Assembly: GCA_945872155.1 (NCBI GenBank)
Contig: CAMBYK010000002.1
Span: 1 to 45,454, forward strand
Origin: an uncultured Candidatus Saccharibacteria bacterium
GTDB lineage: Bacteria; Patescibacteriota; Saccharimonadia; Saccharimonadales; Saccharimonadaceae
Direction of reading: 5' to 3'
DNA: 45,454 nucleotides
The translations under genes and the position numbers were made by a program. This document shows positions 8,759 to 17,662 of this stretch, piece by piece. The notes below the pieces were generated by a model, which saw only the letters and a program-made list of their open reading frames with translations, was not told the DNA's origin and ran no database searches. How positions within the stretch are numbered: position 1 is the first letter of the stretch; the number at the start of each line of letters is the position of its first letter.

Positions 8759-9921
8759 TATAAATTTTCCTGTTTAATTTTGACAGTGCTGATTTGTTGC
8801 AAGCGCCGGACGATGCCGGGCAAAACGGACATTACGGCGTCGATATCGGCGGCCGTGGTGCCGGGAGACAAGGAAAAGCGGATGGAGCTGTGAGCGACCT
8901 CGGCGTCATTTTTGAGCGCCATCAGCACGTGCGACGGACGACCATCGCCAGAAGCGCAGGCGGAGCCGGTAGAAACCACGATGCCCTTTTCGGCATCAAG
9001 ATATAGCTGGATGGATTCACCCTCAGCGGCTGCAAAAGAGACGTTGAGGAGATTCGGCAAAATACGGTCAGCAAATTCCAGTGGCGTATTAGAGCTGGAA
9101 TATGGAATTTCTTGCAAAATACGCCTACTAAGCCGATCACGCAATGGTTTTACTCGTGATGTATAGAGCTTTAGACTTTGACGAGCGTGCTGAGCAGCAG
9201 CGCCGAAGCCTACTATGTTAACCGTGGGGTAGGTACCAGCACGACGTCCCCGCTCCTGGTGCCCGCCCATGATTAGTGGCTTGAATGAGCTACCTTTTTT
9301 GACGTAAAGTGCGCCAATTCCAATCGGTCCACCGATTTTATGAGCACTGATGGTGAGATAATCTACGCCAAGTTTTTTGACATCAAGTGGAATTTTGCCA
9401 AGAGCCTGTGTAGCGTCGGAATGGATCAGCGCACCCTGTTGGTGCGCGATTTTGGCGATGCTTTTAAGATCTTGGATGGTACCGATTTCGTTGTTTGCAA
9501 GCATTACCGACACAAACGCGGTGCCTGGGGAAAGTGTGAAATCATCTTTGACAAAACCATACCGATCAATTGGCAGAAGTTGATGCGCATGGGCGCGAGC
9601 GGCAACAGATTCTAGCACGCTGGGGTGCTCGATGCTCGAAGTGGTGATATTCTGCCCGGCAAAAATGTTGACTACGGTATTGTTGGCTTCGCTACCACCG
9701 GAAGTGAAAATAATCTCATCCGGCTCGGCATTGATTAGCTTGGCAATTTCAAGGCGAGCTTCTTCGATGGCGTTATGAGCAAGATGTCCGGCCGTATGGA
9801 GCGCGGAGGCGTTGCCCGAAAAATCCATCGCCTGTAGCATGGCGGACTTTACCTCGGGCAGAAGTGGGCTAGTGGCCGCGTGATCAAGGTAAATGAATTG
9901 ACCCGTCGAATTAGACATCAT
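8758..9921 (-). CDS. iscS: cysteine desulfurase (NifS/IscS type)
   Basis: A PLP enzyme that takes sulfur from cysteine and passes it as persulfide to the scaffold. The 387 residues show the N-terminal YLDHAATSPL, the TSGGSEANN cofactor region, His-containing SIEHPSVL, Asp/Gln of HSDATQALGK, the PLP lysine Lys195 in SAHKIGGP, and the persulfide Cys322 in STGSACASG. Two ATG codons are adjacent; the first (9921) overlaps the nrdG stop by 4 bp and is used. With iscU it forms a minimal Fe-S assembly pair; no iscR, hscA or suf genes are nearby. Confidence 0.95.
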   Translation of the reverse strand: MMSNSTGQFIYLDHAATSPLLPEVKSAMLQAMDFSGNASALHTAGHLAHNAIEEARLEIAKLINAEPDEIIFTSGGSEANNTVVNIFAGQNITTSSIEHPSVLESVAARAHAHQLLPIDRYGFVKDDFTLSPGTAFVSVMLANNEIGTIQDLKSIAKIAHQQGALIHSDATQALGKIPLDVKKLGVDYLTISAHKIGGPIGIGALYVKKGSSFKPLIMGGHQERGRRAGTYPTVNIVGFGAAAQHARQSLKLYTSRVKPLRDRLSRRILQEIPYSSSNTPLEFADRILPNLLNVSFAAAEGESIQLYLDAEKGIVVSTGSACASGDGRPSHVLMALKNDAEVAHSSIRFSLSPGTTAADIDAVMSVLPGIVRRLQQISTVKIKQENL

Positions 9922-10436
9922 TCAATCTCCGTAATTTCACCATGCCGTAGATGGAGCAGACGCTGATTGCGTGAGCCGCGGAATTTCATGGTAAGATCGC
10001 GCTCAGCCAAAATAAACGGGCCATCAATCAAGGCATCGAGAGATTTTAGAAACTCCCAAGCGTCTCCGCCGTATTCTTTAATTTGCTCATAGGTGTAGCC
10101 AGAAAAAGACCAAATGTTCCAGCCTAACTCTTCCCTGGCCCAGTCAGCGATAGCTTTGCAAACTTTGGGCTGGAGAAAGGGCTCACCACCACAAAAGGTG
10201 AGCCCAGATTGGCCCTTGAAAGAACGTAGTTTTTCTTTGATATATTCGATATCTACTTCAAACCCACCGGCCGGATCCCAAGTCTCAGGATTTTGACAAC
10301 CCCTACAATGGCTAAAACACCCTTGCGTCCAGATCACAGCGCGCAATCCGTAGCCGTTGACGATGTTGTCATGTTCAATCGGCCCAGAGAGACGGATGAG
10401 GTGATCGGAGGTGAAGGTGGGTGCTTTATGAGTCAT
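9918..10436 (-). CDS. nrdG: anaerobic ribonucleotide reductase activating protein
   Basis: A radical-SAM enzyme that makes the glycyl radical on NrdD. Its 172 residues carry the cluster motif CFSHCRGC (Cys40, Cys44, Cys47, the CxxxCxxC pattern), the SAM-binding LTFCGGEPFLQP and the C-terminal LRHGEITEIE. The start follows AAGGAAA. It lies 35 bp after nrdD and overlaps iscS by 4 bp, so reductase, activase and Fe-S assembly are in one transcription unit. Confidence 0.96.
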   Translation of the reverse strand: MTHKAPTFTSDHLIRLSGPIEHDNIVNGYGLRAVIWTQGCFSHCRGCQNPETWDPAGGFEVDIEYIKEKLRSFKGQSGLTFCGGEPFLQPKVCKAIADWAREELGWNIWSFSGYTYEQIKEYGGDAWEFLKSLDALIDGPFILAERDLTMKFRGSRNQRLLHLRHGEITEIE

Positions 10437-10471
10437 GTAGTTTCCTTAAAGGGGGGCCTATTGTTGTTATT

Positions 10472-12814
10472 TTATAATTTGCCGGTGGCTTTCTTGGAAT
10501 TTATTTTAGCAGCTTCGCGGGCACATTTTTCAACAGATGAGTAAACTCCTGCAACATTATGCTTGACTCGCATGCCTTCTTCGGCTTTTTTGGCGTCATT
10601 CCAACGTTCAAGCGAGCCGACGAGATAGCCAGTAATGCGGCGGAGACGTTCGAAAGGCACTTCGCCTTCTTCACGCCCACAGGATGGACAACGCGAGCCG
10701 GCAATAATACCAGAGAAACCGCAAACTGGATCACGATCGACCGGGTGATTGACCGAACCATAGCCGATGTTAGACTCTTTCATCTTACGGATGACAGACT
10801 CAAAGGCCTCGATATTGTTGGAAGGGTCGCCGTCCAACTCAATATAAGTAATGTGTCCAGCATTGCAGAGATTATGGTAAGGAGCCTCAATCTCGATTTT
10901 GTCAAAAGCAGAAATTGGGTAATAGACTGGCACATGGAAGGAGTTGGTGTAAAAATCGCGGTCGTTGACACCCTCGATGACGCCGTATTCTTTGCGGTCA
11001 ATCTTGGTGAAACGGCCCGCAAGACCTTCGGCTGGAGTGGCGAGCAGAGAGAAGTTAAGCTTATGTTTTTTGCTTAGGTTGTCGCAACGTTCGCGCATAT
11101 GATTGATGATGTCTAGACCGAGCTCACGGGATTCTTCGGACTCGCCATGGTGCTTGCCGGTCATAGCCACGAGCGTTTCGGCCAGGCCAATAAACCCGAT
11201 AGAAAGTGTGCCGTGCTTAATGACGGAGCGCAAATCATCGTCTAGGGTGAGTTTTTCGCTACCAAACCAGTTGCCTTGGCCCATTAAGAATGGGAAGTTA
11301 CGGACGTGCTGATTGGCCTGGAATTCATAGCGAGCAAGGAGCTGATCTGCTACGAGATCAATTTTTTGGTCGAGCTCTTTGTAGAAGCCCTGCCAATCAG
11401 CTTCGGAGCGTTCTTTGAGGGCGATGCCATGTTTAATGCCAAGACGCACGAGGTTGATAGTAGTGAAAGAAAGGTTGCCGCGACCAGTGGCGACACCGTC
11501 AGACTCGGGGAAAATCGAGCCGAAGACGCGCGTGCGGCAGCCCATAGTGGCAACTTCGGAAGTATAGTCGCCTTTTTTGTAATACTGGAGGTTGAATGGA
11601 GAGTCTAAGAAGACGAAATTCGGGAAGAGACGCTTGGAAGACACTTCCATGGAGCGTTTGAAGAGGTCGTAATTAGGGTCTTCTGGATTATAGTTTACGC
11701 CCTCTTTAACTTTAAAAATGCTGATTGGAAAAATAGGAGTCTCGCCCTTGCCAAGACCATTATCGGTGGCTTGGAGCAAGCATTTGCTGACTAATCTACC
11801 AGATGGAGTGGTGTCGGTGCCAAAATTTATAGAAGTGAAAGGTACCTGCGCGCCGGCACGAGAGTGCATGGTATTGAGGTTGTGCACGAAGCCTTCCATG
11901 GCCTGAAGAGTCTGTTTTTCGGTATCCTCTTCTGAAACTTTGACGACAGCTGCGGGGACCTTAAGTTTAGCCAGAACCTTTTCGTTGCCAAACTTGATAT
12001 CTTCTGGGATATTAATATCAAGTTTTTTGTTGGCAAATTCATTGAATTTTTCAAGGTTAGAAATAAGGGCTTTTTTGAATGTTTTGTCGACACCGGGAGC
12101 CATGGCGTAATCAAAGTTTGGAATAGACTGGCCGCCGTGTTGCTCGTTTTGGTTGGCTTGAAGAATAATGGCGGCAAGAGCAGCATAGGAACCGATTGAA
12201 TTAGGAGTGCGAAGGTGTCCGTGGCCAGTATTGAAGCCTCCGTTAGCGAATAGTTTTAGCGGATCAGTCTGACAGCAAGTAAGGGTGCCGGTAGCGTAGA
12301 AATCTAAATCATGGATGTGAATATCGCCATTGTCGTGCGCGGCAGAATGCTCGGGCGCGAGTAGCAAAGTTTTAGCGAAGGCTTTTGATCCTTCGGCACC
12401 AAACTGAAGCATCTTACCCATGGCAGAATCGCCGTCAACGTTGGCATTGCTGCGTTTGACGTCGGAATCTTCCGAAGCGTCGGCATGCGAGATGGTGCGG
12501 TAGATCATCATCAGACTAGATTTAGCATCACGCGCGCGGTTGCGTTCCTGGCGATAAGTGATGTAGGCTTTGGCGGTCTTTTTGAAGGCCGATTCCATCA
12601 AGACTTGCTCAACGATGTCTTGAAGTTGCTCGACATTCGGCATACGCTCGGCGATTTTTTCGGAGGCGACCTTCAACACTTTCTCAGACAACTGCTTGGC
12701 GCGATCCTGTTTGAACTCACCGGTAGCGATTCCGGCCTTGGTGATGGCTTCGGTAATTTTGTCTGGATTGAAAGAGACTATTTTGCCGTCTCGTTTAATA
12801 ATTTTTTTGAACAT
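10472..12814 (-). CDS. nrdD: anaerobic (class III) ribonucleoside-triphosphate reductase
   Basis: NrdD reduces ribonucleotides to deoxyribonucleotides using an oxygen-sensitive glycyl radical. The 780 residues begin with an ATP-cone regulatory domain (about 1-95, KRDGKIVSFNPDKI), followed by the reductase barrel with GDIHIHDLDFY and TLTCCQTD. Near the C-terminus are a zinc-binding CGFSG...CPSCG module and the radical site RITGYL, with Gly729 as the predicted radical glycine. The start has a strong AGGAGG sequence. It is the first gene of nrdD-nrdG-iscS-iscU, with a promoter overlapped by NrdR-like boxes. Use of a class III enzyme points to an anaerobic or microaerobic lifestyle. Confidence 0.97.
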   Translation of the reverse strand: MFKKIIKRDGKIVSFNPDKITEAITKAGIATGEFKQDRAKQLSEKVLKVASEKIAERMPNVEQLQDIVEQVLMESAFKKTAKAYITYRQERNRARDAKSSLMMIYRTISHADASEDSDVKRSNANVDGDSAMGKMLQFGAEGSKAFAKTLLLAPEHSAAHDNGDIHIHDLDFYATGTLTCCQTDPLKLFANGGFNTGHGHLRTPNSIGSYAALAAIILQANQNEQHGGQSIPNFDYAMAPGVDKTFKKALISNLEKFNEFANKKLDINIPEDIKFGNEKVLAKLKVPAAVVKVSEEDTEKQTLQAMEGFVHNLNTMHSRAGAQVPFTSINFGTDTTPSGRLVSKCLLQATDNGLGKGETPIFPISIFKVKEGVNYNPEDPNYDLFKRSMEVSSKRLFPNFVFLDSPFNLQYYKKGDYTSEVATMGCRTRVFGSIFPESDGVATGRGNLSFTTINLVRLGIKHGIALKERSEADWQGFYKELDQKIDLVADQLLARYEFQANQHVRNFPFLMGQGNWFGSEKLTLDDDLRSVIKHGTLSIGFIGLAETLVAMTGKHHGESEESRELGLDIINHMRERCDNLSKKHKLNFSLLATPAEGLAGRFTKIDRKEYGVIEGVNDRDFYTNSFHVPVYYPISAFDKIEIEAPYHNLCNAGHITYIELDGDPSNNIEAFESVIRKMKESNIGYGSVNHPVDRDPVCGFSGIIAGSRCPSCGREEGEVPFERLRRITGYLVGSLERWNDAKKAEEGMRVKHNVAGVYSSVEKCAREAAKINSKKATGKL

Positions 12815-12873
12815 AAAAAATACACCTCCTAATTTGCTCTTGGTTCTATTTTTGTTTTTTTGGGTTGATACTG

Positions 12874-12889
12874 ACGCTATATCTAGTGT
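12874..12889. promoter_or_regulatory. NrdR-like box 2 (downstream of nrdD promoter)
   Basis: The minus strand reads ACACTAGATATAGCGT, close to the NrdR consensus acaCwAtATaTwGtgt. It is centred 32 bp (about three helical turns) from a second similar box at 12906-12921, the paired spacing typical of NrdR operators. Confidence 0.75.
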
Positions 12890-12897
12890 CTAGATTT

Positions 12898-12926
12898 ATT
12901 CTAAAGCACTAAATATAGCGTGTCAA
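12898..12926 (-). promoter_or_regulatory. nrdD operon promoter
   Basis: Minus strand TTGACA (12921-12926), a 17-bp spacer and TAGAAT (12898-12903). The leader is about 75 nt and ends in a strong AGGAGGTG. Confidence 0.8.
12906..12921. promoter_or_regulatory. NrdR-like box 1 (inside the nrdD promoter)
   Basis: The minus strand reads ACGCTATATTTAGTGC, filling the spacer between -35 and -10. Binding here would directly block RNA polymerase. Pairs with box 2 at 12874-12889. Confidence 0.75.
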
Positions 12927-12954
12927 GCCGAAAATGCTTATTTTTTGAGTCTTT

Positions 12955-12983
12955 TTTACAACGATTATTATTAGAGGTATAAT
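12955..12983 (+). promoter_or_regulatory. promoter of the small + strand gene
   Basis: TTTACA (12955-12960), a 17-bp spacer and TATAAT (12978-12983), 9 nt before the ATG at 12993. It diverges from the nrdD promoter. Confidence 0.75.
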
Positions 12984-12992
12984 AGATAGGAC

Positions 12993-13196
12993 ATGAGAAA
13001 AAATAAGCCAATAAAATGCTATCAGCCGGCAAAATGTTGGGTGGGAGAGGGACAGAAAATTACCTATGCCACGCGCGAAGAGGCGGAGGTAGCGGCGCTG
13101 GTGGCCGGGTATGACCATGGCGCGCCAGAATTATCGGTGTATAAATGCGAATTTGGAGACCACTGGCATTTGAGCTCTAAAAAGACTGTGAATTAG
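12993..13196 (+). CDS. small Cys/His protein (67 residues)
   Basis: A short basic protein of 67 residues with a promoter only 9 nt upstream. The C-terminal YKCEFGDHWHLSS resembles small actinobacterial and phage proteins ending in a YxCxxCxxWHLT motif, a knuckle-like metal site, but the second cysteine is replaced here. Two more cysteines lie at the N-terminus (KCYQPAKCW) and could complete a metal site. The middle EEAEVAALVAGY is predicted helical. Function unknown. Its last 20 bp overlap the end of the convergent cutinase-vWA gene. Confidence 0.75.
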   Translation: MRKNKPIKCYQPAKCWVGEGQKITYATREEAEVAALVAGYDHGAPELSVYKCEFGDHWHLSSKKTVN

Positions 13197-15132
13197 CGCC
13201 AACTCCTGCATTCGGAGCTAAAAGTTTTGCTCCATAATCGGGTTGAAAAACAAAATCAAAATAGCCGCTGCGCTGATATTGCCTAGTAGCTGGGGCGAGG
13301 CTAAAAGTCGTAATATCTATGGTCTGTCCGGGGCGCAACCCTGTAATCTCTAATTCTTTAAAAACGGTAGTTGCTATTCCCACCGGCACGCCGTCTATGG
13401 CGAGGAAGAAGGGTTGATTTGCGATGATTTTGGCGCTGGTGGAGCTGGTTGGCAAAAATTGGACCTGCGGTTTGGCCATTTCTAGTAGATTTTTGATTTC
13501 TACTTTGGCAGACATAGTGCTAAAAACCCCGTCGCCATTAGAGACCTTGACCTGCATAAAACCCGAGGTCGGAGTGGCATAAAGATGCTGAACAATGGGC
13601 GAGCTAGTGGCTTTTTCAAAGATGCCATCGAAATCTAAATCCCACTGAAACTTTAAGTCATCACCGCTCGCAGAGGCGTCAAAAGTAATAGCTTCTCCTG
13701 GCTGAGCAAAAAACTGCTCTGACTGGAGCGCGGCTATGGGGCGGTGCAGGAGCGAAAACGGATCATCTATAAAATCGTCAAATGAAAGCACGTTGCCACC
13801 AGTGCTAAGAGCGAGAGGCTTAACCTGGCTGAAGTTGTTCTGTTCGGTAATGATATAAATGTTGACCGGATCAATTTCGAGAGAGCGCCGGGCGACAGTT
13901 TGGAGAGTGACGCCGTCATGGTCTGGATCATGAAAGCCAGCATCCGTAAAAACAGCAATGGTCTTAGTGGCGCCAAGCTGCCACTTGAGGGCGTTCATGG
14001 CAGTAAGTGAGGCCGAGAGCAGGGATTCAGGAGCGTCATCACCACCAGAAAAATCTGTTATCTGGTTGAGTTTTTGGCGAAAGGTTTCTAACGAGCAACC
14101 GAAATCACAATGTTTTTTAGGGGAGGAGTCAATTAAGTCGCGATATTCAAATAAGGCGATTCGCCCTCCTTTGGTTACGATGCGACTAGCAAGTTCTAGA
14201 ATACGGGTCTTGGCTTTCTCGGCATAAGGTCGCATCGAGCCAGTAGTGTCGAGTAGGAACGCCACATTGTGTTGCTCTACCGCTGACGATTGGAGTGCGT
14301 GGGGATTTTCCAGCCGGCGCCGAATAAGACGTGCGGCATGAAGATAAAGTTCTTGGGCGCCGTAAGCAGTATGTGCTGCAAATGGGCCGTTTGCTAAATC
14401 TAAATAAGAACCACAAATAAAATCTCCGGCATTACACCAGGCGCCAACTTTGCCGATTAAGGAATTTGGAAGGTAGGGTTGACGGCCACGCAAAACTCCT
14501 TGTTCGGTGTAGCAGTCTGGCACATAGGCGCGATACCAAGACAAGCCTTCACCCTTACAGGCAGCAGGCCGAAAACCGAAACCCTCAGGAAGATAAAGTT
14601 TAGGATCGCCAAAAGTGGCAGCAAAAGCTATTTTGGCTGGATCTAGTTTAATCAATGCTTGGCTGATAACGTGAGCGCCTTGAGAATAACCAGCCAAAAT
14701 AAACTTACTCTGCGGGCAGAGCCGACTGCGCATGGCGACATAATTTTGCAATTCCGCGATTCCCTGCCTGACGCTAGCCCCATAATCCGCCAGCTCCCCG
14801 GCACTGACCGCAGCTACTAAAGGCACGGTGAGATTATCCAAAGAAACGGCCGGGTATCTAGCTCCGCGGGGAGCCGAGCCGAGCTCGTAAAACTTCGCGC
14901 TGTGGCCAAAGACATTTTGCACGGCGTTTACAAAAGCTTGATAATTAGGCCCGCCCAAAGGCTCGCCCGAACCACGGGCGAAAACGAATTCTTTTTCGGA
15001 ACAGACGTCCGCGCTCGAGAAGACCGCCGAAAACGGTAAAAATAGAGGTAAAACAAGTAAAATAGTCAGAAATATCAGCCCAAATTTGACCCTAAAAAAC
15101 GGGCAACAAAAAGAATGATTTCGCATCGCCAT
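13177..15132 (-). CDS. secreted cutinase-vWA-PKD fusion protein
   Basis: A 651-residue exported protein. Residues 1-41 form a signal peptide or anchor with a long hydrophobic core. Residues 43-270 are a cutinase-like serine esterase: GYSQG elbow with Ser150, Asp237 in CNAGDFIC and His254 in AHTAY form the expected triad, with paired cysteines around it. Residues about 288-450 are a von Willebrand A domain with the MIDAS motif DTTGS (Asp295). Residues about 465-550 are a PKD-like beta domain (GEAITFDASASG, WDLDFDGIFE). This order would join a lipid or ester hydrolase to an adhesion domain on the cell surface. The start has AAGGAG 7 nt upstream. It follows tmk by 73 bp. Confidence 0.88.
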   Translation of the reverse strand: MAMRNHSFCCPFFRVKFGLIFLTILLVLPLFLPFSAVFSSADVCSEKEFVFARGSGEPLGGPNYQAFVNAVQNVFGHSAKFYELGSAPRGARYPAVSLDNLTVPLVAAVSAGELADYGASVRQGIAELQNYVAMRSRLCPQSKFILAGYSQGAHVISQALIKLDPAKIAFAATFGDPKLYLPEGFGFRPAACKGEGLSWYRAYVPDCYTEQGVLRGRQPYLPNSLIGKVGAWCNAGDFICGSYLDLANGPFAAHTAYGAQELYLHAARLIRRRLENPHALQSSAVEQHNVAFLLDTTGSMRPYAEKAKTRILELASRIVTKGGRIALFEYRDLIDSSPKKHCDFGCSLETFRQKLNQITDFSGGDDAPESLLSASLTAMNALKWQLGATKTIAVFTDAGFHDPDHDGVTLQTVARRSLEIDPVNIYIITEQNNFSQVKPLALSTGGNVLSFDDFIDDPFSLLHRPIAALQSEQFFAQPGEAITFDASASGDDLKFQWDLDFDGIFEKATSSPIVQHLYATPTSGFMQVKVSNGDGVFSTMSAKVEIKNLLEMAKPQVQFLPTSSTSAKIIANQPFFLAIDGVPVGIATTVFKELEITGLRPGQTIDITTFSLAPATRQYQRSGYFDFVFQPDYGAKLLAPNAGVGANSQSF

Positions 15133-15205
15133 ATGCTACTCCTTAGGTTATTTTCTTCAGCTTAAAATAGCGCCAAAAATAATAAAAGCACTGACGTAAT
15201 GTTTT

Positions 15206-15847
15206 TTACTTAAGCCGATCTAACCCCAAAAGCTGAATAATCTGATGGTGCAGAGCCTCAGGGGAGCCTGAAGCATCAAGGGTGCGAATGCCGAATTCTT
15301 TGGCAATCTTAGTATAGGCGTGATTGACGCGTTGCTGAAAATCGTCCGGCTGAGATTCAAAAGTATCCTGAGTAGATTTTCCGCTCGCGGCAATATTTTG
15401 GTCACGTAGCTTTTGGCGGCTAAGACGCAGATCGTCGTCAAGCGTCAAAATTAGACCCTGAGCGGGCTGAACATATTCGGCGGGCATGATTTGCTTGACG
15501 ATTTTAAGAATTTTAGTACGTGAAACGCCTTGGCCATATCCTTGATACGCCAAAGTAGACCACCAGTTGCGAGCAGCAACCACAAAACCGCCCTGTTTTA
15601 AAGCCGGCACGGCTAAATTTTGCCACAGCTCCAATCTAGCAGCCGTAAACAGCAAAACCTGAGTCATGGGCTGAAGATGATAATCTTTATTTTTAATCAA
15701 GTCCCTCAGAATATGCGTCTGAGGCAAATCACCATCTGGCTCATGAAAAGTGACCACCAGGCGGCCGGAAAGGCGTAAATAATCGGCCAACATTTCAACC
15801 TGGGTAGACTTGCCGGTAGCATCCTGGCCTTCAATGACTATATACAT
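15206..15847 (-). CDS. tmk: thymidylate kinase
   Basis: Phosphorylates dTMP to dTDP with ATP. The 213 residues have the P-loop GQDATGKST at 7-15 and the dTMP-binding stretch RNWWSTLAYQGYG, where the usual DRYxxS motif is altered to RNWWS. Most of the family fold is otherwise recognisable, including the LID-like Arg-rich segment LRLSRQKLRDQ. It has a very strong Shine-Dalgarno sequence (AAAGGAGG). It lies 30 bp behind the ABC exporter pair and probably shares their transcript. The unusual RNWW could affect nucleotide selectivity. Confidence 0.93.
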   Translation of the reverse strand: MYIVIEGQDATGKSTQVEMLADYLRLSGRLVVTFHEPDGDLPQTHILRDLIKNKDYHLQPMTQVLLFTAARLELWQNLAVPALKQGGFVVAARNWWSTLAYQGYGQGVSRTKILKIVKQIMPAEYVQPAQGLILTLDDDLRLSRQKLRDQNIAASGKSTQDTFESQPDDFQQRVNHAYTKIAKEFGIRTLDASGSPEALHHQIIQLLGLDRLK

Positions 15848-15877
15848 CTTCCTCCTTTGTTGTTATTTTAGCACGAC

Positions 15878-17662
15878 TTAATCAGTCTCGAATTGAGAGT
15901 TGTAGAGCTCAGTATAAAAACCGTTTTGTTGAAGCAAATCATGGTGCGTCCCCTGTTCCACGACATTGCCGTCTTTCATAACCAGAATCAGATCGGCATT
16001 GCGGATAGTGGAAAGTCGATGAGCAATCACGAAGGAAGTGCGACCACGGGTGAGGTGGTTCATGGCGTCTTGAATAATTTGTTCCGTGCGCGTGTCGACG
16101 TTGGAGGTAGCCTCGTCCAGAATCATCATCGGATGCCCGGCTAGCATGGCGCGCGTAATGGTAAGGAGCTGTTTCTCGCCGGCCGAAACATTATCAGAAT
16201 CCTCGTTGATTTTGGTCATGTAGGTTTCTGGCAGCGACTCCACGAAATGGTCTAAGCCACTGGTTTTGGCAACCTGGCGGACTTGCTCAAGAGAACAATC
16301 CTGATTACCATAGCGTAAATTATCTAAAATCGTGCCAGAAAACAGCCAGGTATCTTGCAGAACCATGCCAAACAGCCCACGAAGATAACCGCGTTCCATT
16401 CCCTGCGTAGGGACGCCGTCGATCGTGATATAACCGGAGTTGGGCTCATAAAAGCGCATAAGGAGGTTGATTAGAGTGGTTTTACCCGCTCCAGTGGGGC
16501 CAACGATAGCGACTTTGGAGCCGGGCTCAATCTTGACTGAGAAATTTTTGATCACAGGATGACCTTCTTTGTAGGCAAAATTAACATTGTGGAATTCGAC
16601 CGCTCCGCGGACTTTGGCGATAGTCTGAGGGTTCTCGGTTTCGGGGGCCTGCTCAGGCTGGTCCAGAAAATCAAACACACGCTCGGCCGCCGAAAGTAAG
16701 TGCTGAATGGTGGCAGCAGACTCAGCTACTTGAGTGAGTGGGCGGCGGATATTATGCACATATTGGATAAAAGCTTGCACACCGCCAATGGTAATAGCCT
16801 TATTGATTGCCAACATGCCGCCGACGAGACAGACGGCCACGTAGCTTAAATTAGAAAAAATACTTACAAGCGGAAAGGCGAGAGCTCCATAGAACTGCGA
16901 GCTCCAAGACGCGGTAAAAAGATTTTGATTGACTTTGTCGAATTTGGCGAGCGATTTGGCGCCATGCGAATTAGACTTAATGATCTGCTGGCCGGTATAA
17001 TCTTCCTCGATTAGATCGTTGATTTCGCCTAAAACTTTGCGTTCGTCGCGGAAGAATTTTTGGGCCAAACCGGCAGTGCGGCTGGCAGCAAAGATAGCAA
17101 TAGCGATACCAGCGAAGGCCACAAGCGACAACGGCAGGGAGAGCGAAATCATAATCACCACAGAGCCAACTACGGTAGTAAAACCGCTGATAACTTGCAT
17201 AATCGATTCGCTGAGCGAACTATCAATCAAGCCGACGTCATTATTGATACGAGAGATCACGTCGCCAGGCTGGACCTTGTCAAAATGCGAAACTGGCAGG
17301 CGAGAAATTTTGGCGACGATCTGCTCGCGCAAACTCTTGGCAAATAATGCGGTGACTTTGTTGTGCACTATATAATCAAACACAAAACTAGACAGTGACG
17401 ACAAAATATAAAGACCGGCCAGCAAGAAAAACAGCGGAGTGATGGCGGGCCAATCCACTTGCCCGGTGGCGGTGAGGCTTTCTACTGCCCTGGTAGTGAT
17501 ATCGCCGAGAATTTTCGGACCAAATAGCGCCAGCAAAGTAGAGGCTACAGCCAAGAAGCAGGAAAAAGCGAAAGCCCAGCGCCAAGGCTTGAGAGCGCGA
17601 GCCAGACGAATAATAGCTTGACGGATATTTTGGGGTTTACCGGCGGATTTACTTCTAGACAT
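15878..17662 (-). CDS. ABC exporter half-transporter, canonical ATPase site
   Basis: A 594-residue type IV (exporter) ABC protein: six membrane segments in about residues 25-310, then an ATPase domain with Walker A GPTGAGKTT, signature NVSAGEK and Walker B/catalytic Glu in MMILDEATSNVD, plus the H-loop AHRLST. The frame is open 19 codons upstream, but the ATG at 17662 is chosen because AAGGAG lies 5 nt before it. It overlaps the end of its partner gene by 8 bp. Together they form a heterodimer of the kind seen in multidrug and peptide/lipid exporters. The substrate cannot be told from sequence. Confidence 0.93.
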   Translation of the reverse strand: MSRSKSAGKPQNIRQAIIRLARALKPWRWAFAFSCFLAVASTLLALFGPKILGDITTRAVESLTATGQVDWPAITPLFFLLAGLYILSSLSSFVFDYIVHNKVTALFAKSLREQIVAKISRLPVSHFDKVQPGDVISRINNDVGLIDSSLSESIMQVISGFTTVVGSVVIMISLSLPLSLVAFAGIAIAIFAASRTAGLAQKFFRDERKVLGEINDLIEEDYTGQQIIKSNSHGAKSLAKFDKVNQNLFTASWSSQFYGALAFPLVSIFSNLSYVAVCLVGGMLAINKAITIGGVQAFIQYVHNIRRPLTQVAESAATIQHLLSAAERVFDFLDQPEQAPETENPQTIAKVRGAVEFHNVNFAYKEGHPVIKNFSVKIEPGSKVAIVGPTGAGKTTLINLLMRFYEPNSGYITIDGVPTQGMERGYLRGLFGMVLQDTWLFSGTILDNLRYGNQDCSLEQVRQVAKTSGLDHFVESLPETYMTKINEDSDNVSAGEKQLLTITRAMLAGHPMMILDEATSNVDTRTEQIIQDAMNHLTRGRTSFVIAHRLSTIRNADLILVMKDGNVVEQGTHHDLLQQNGFYTELYNSQFETD

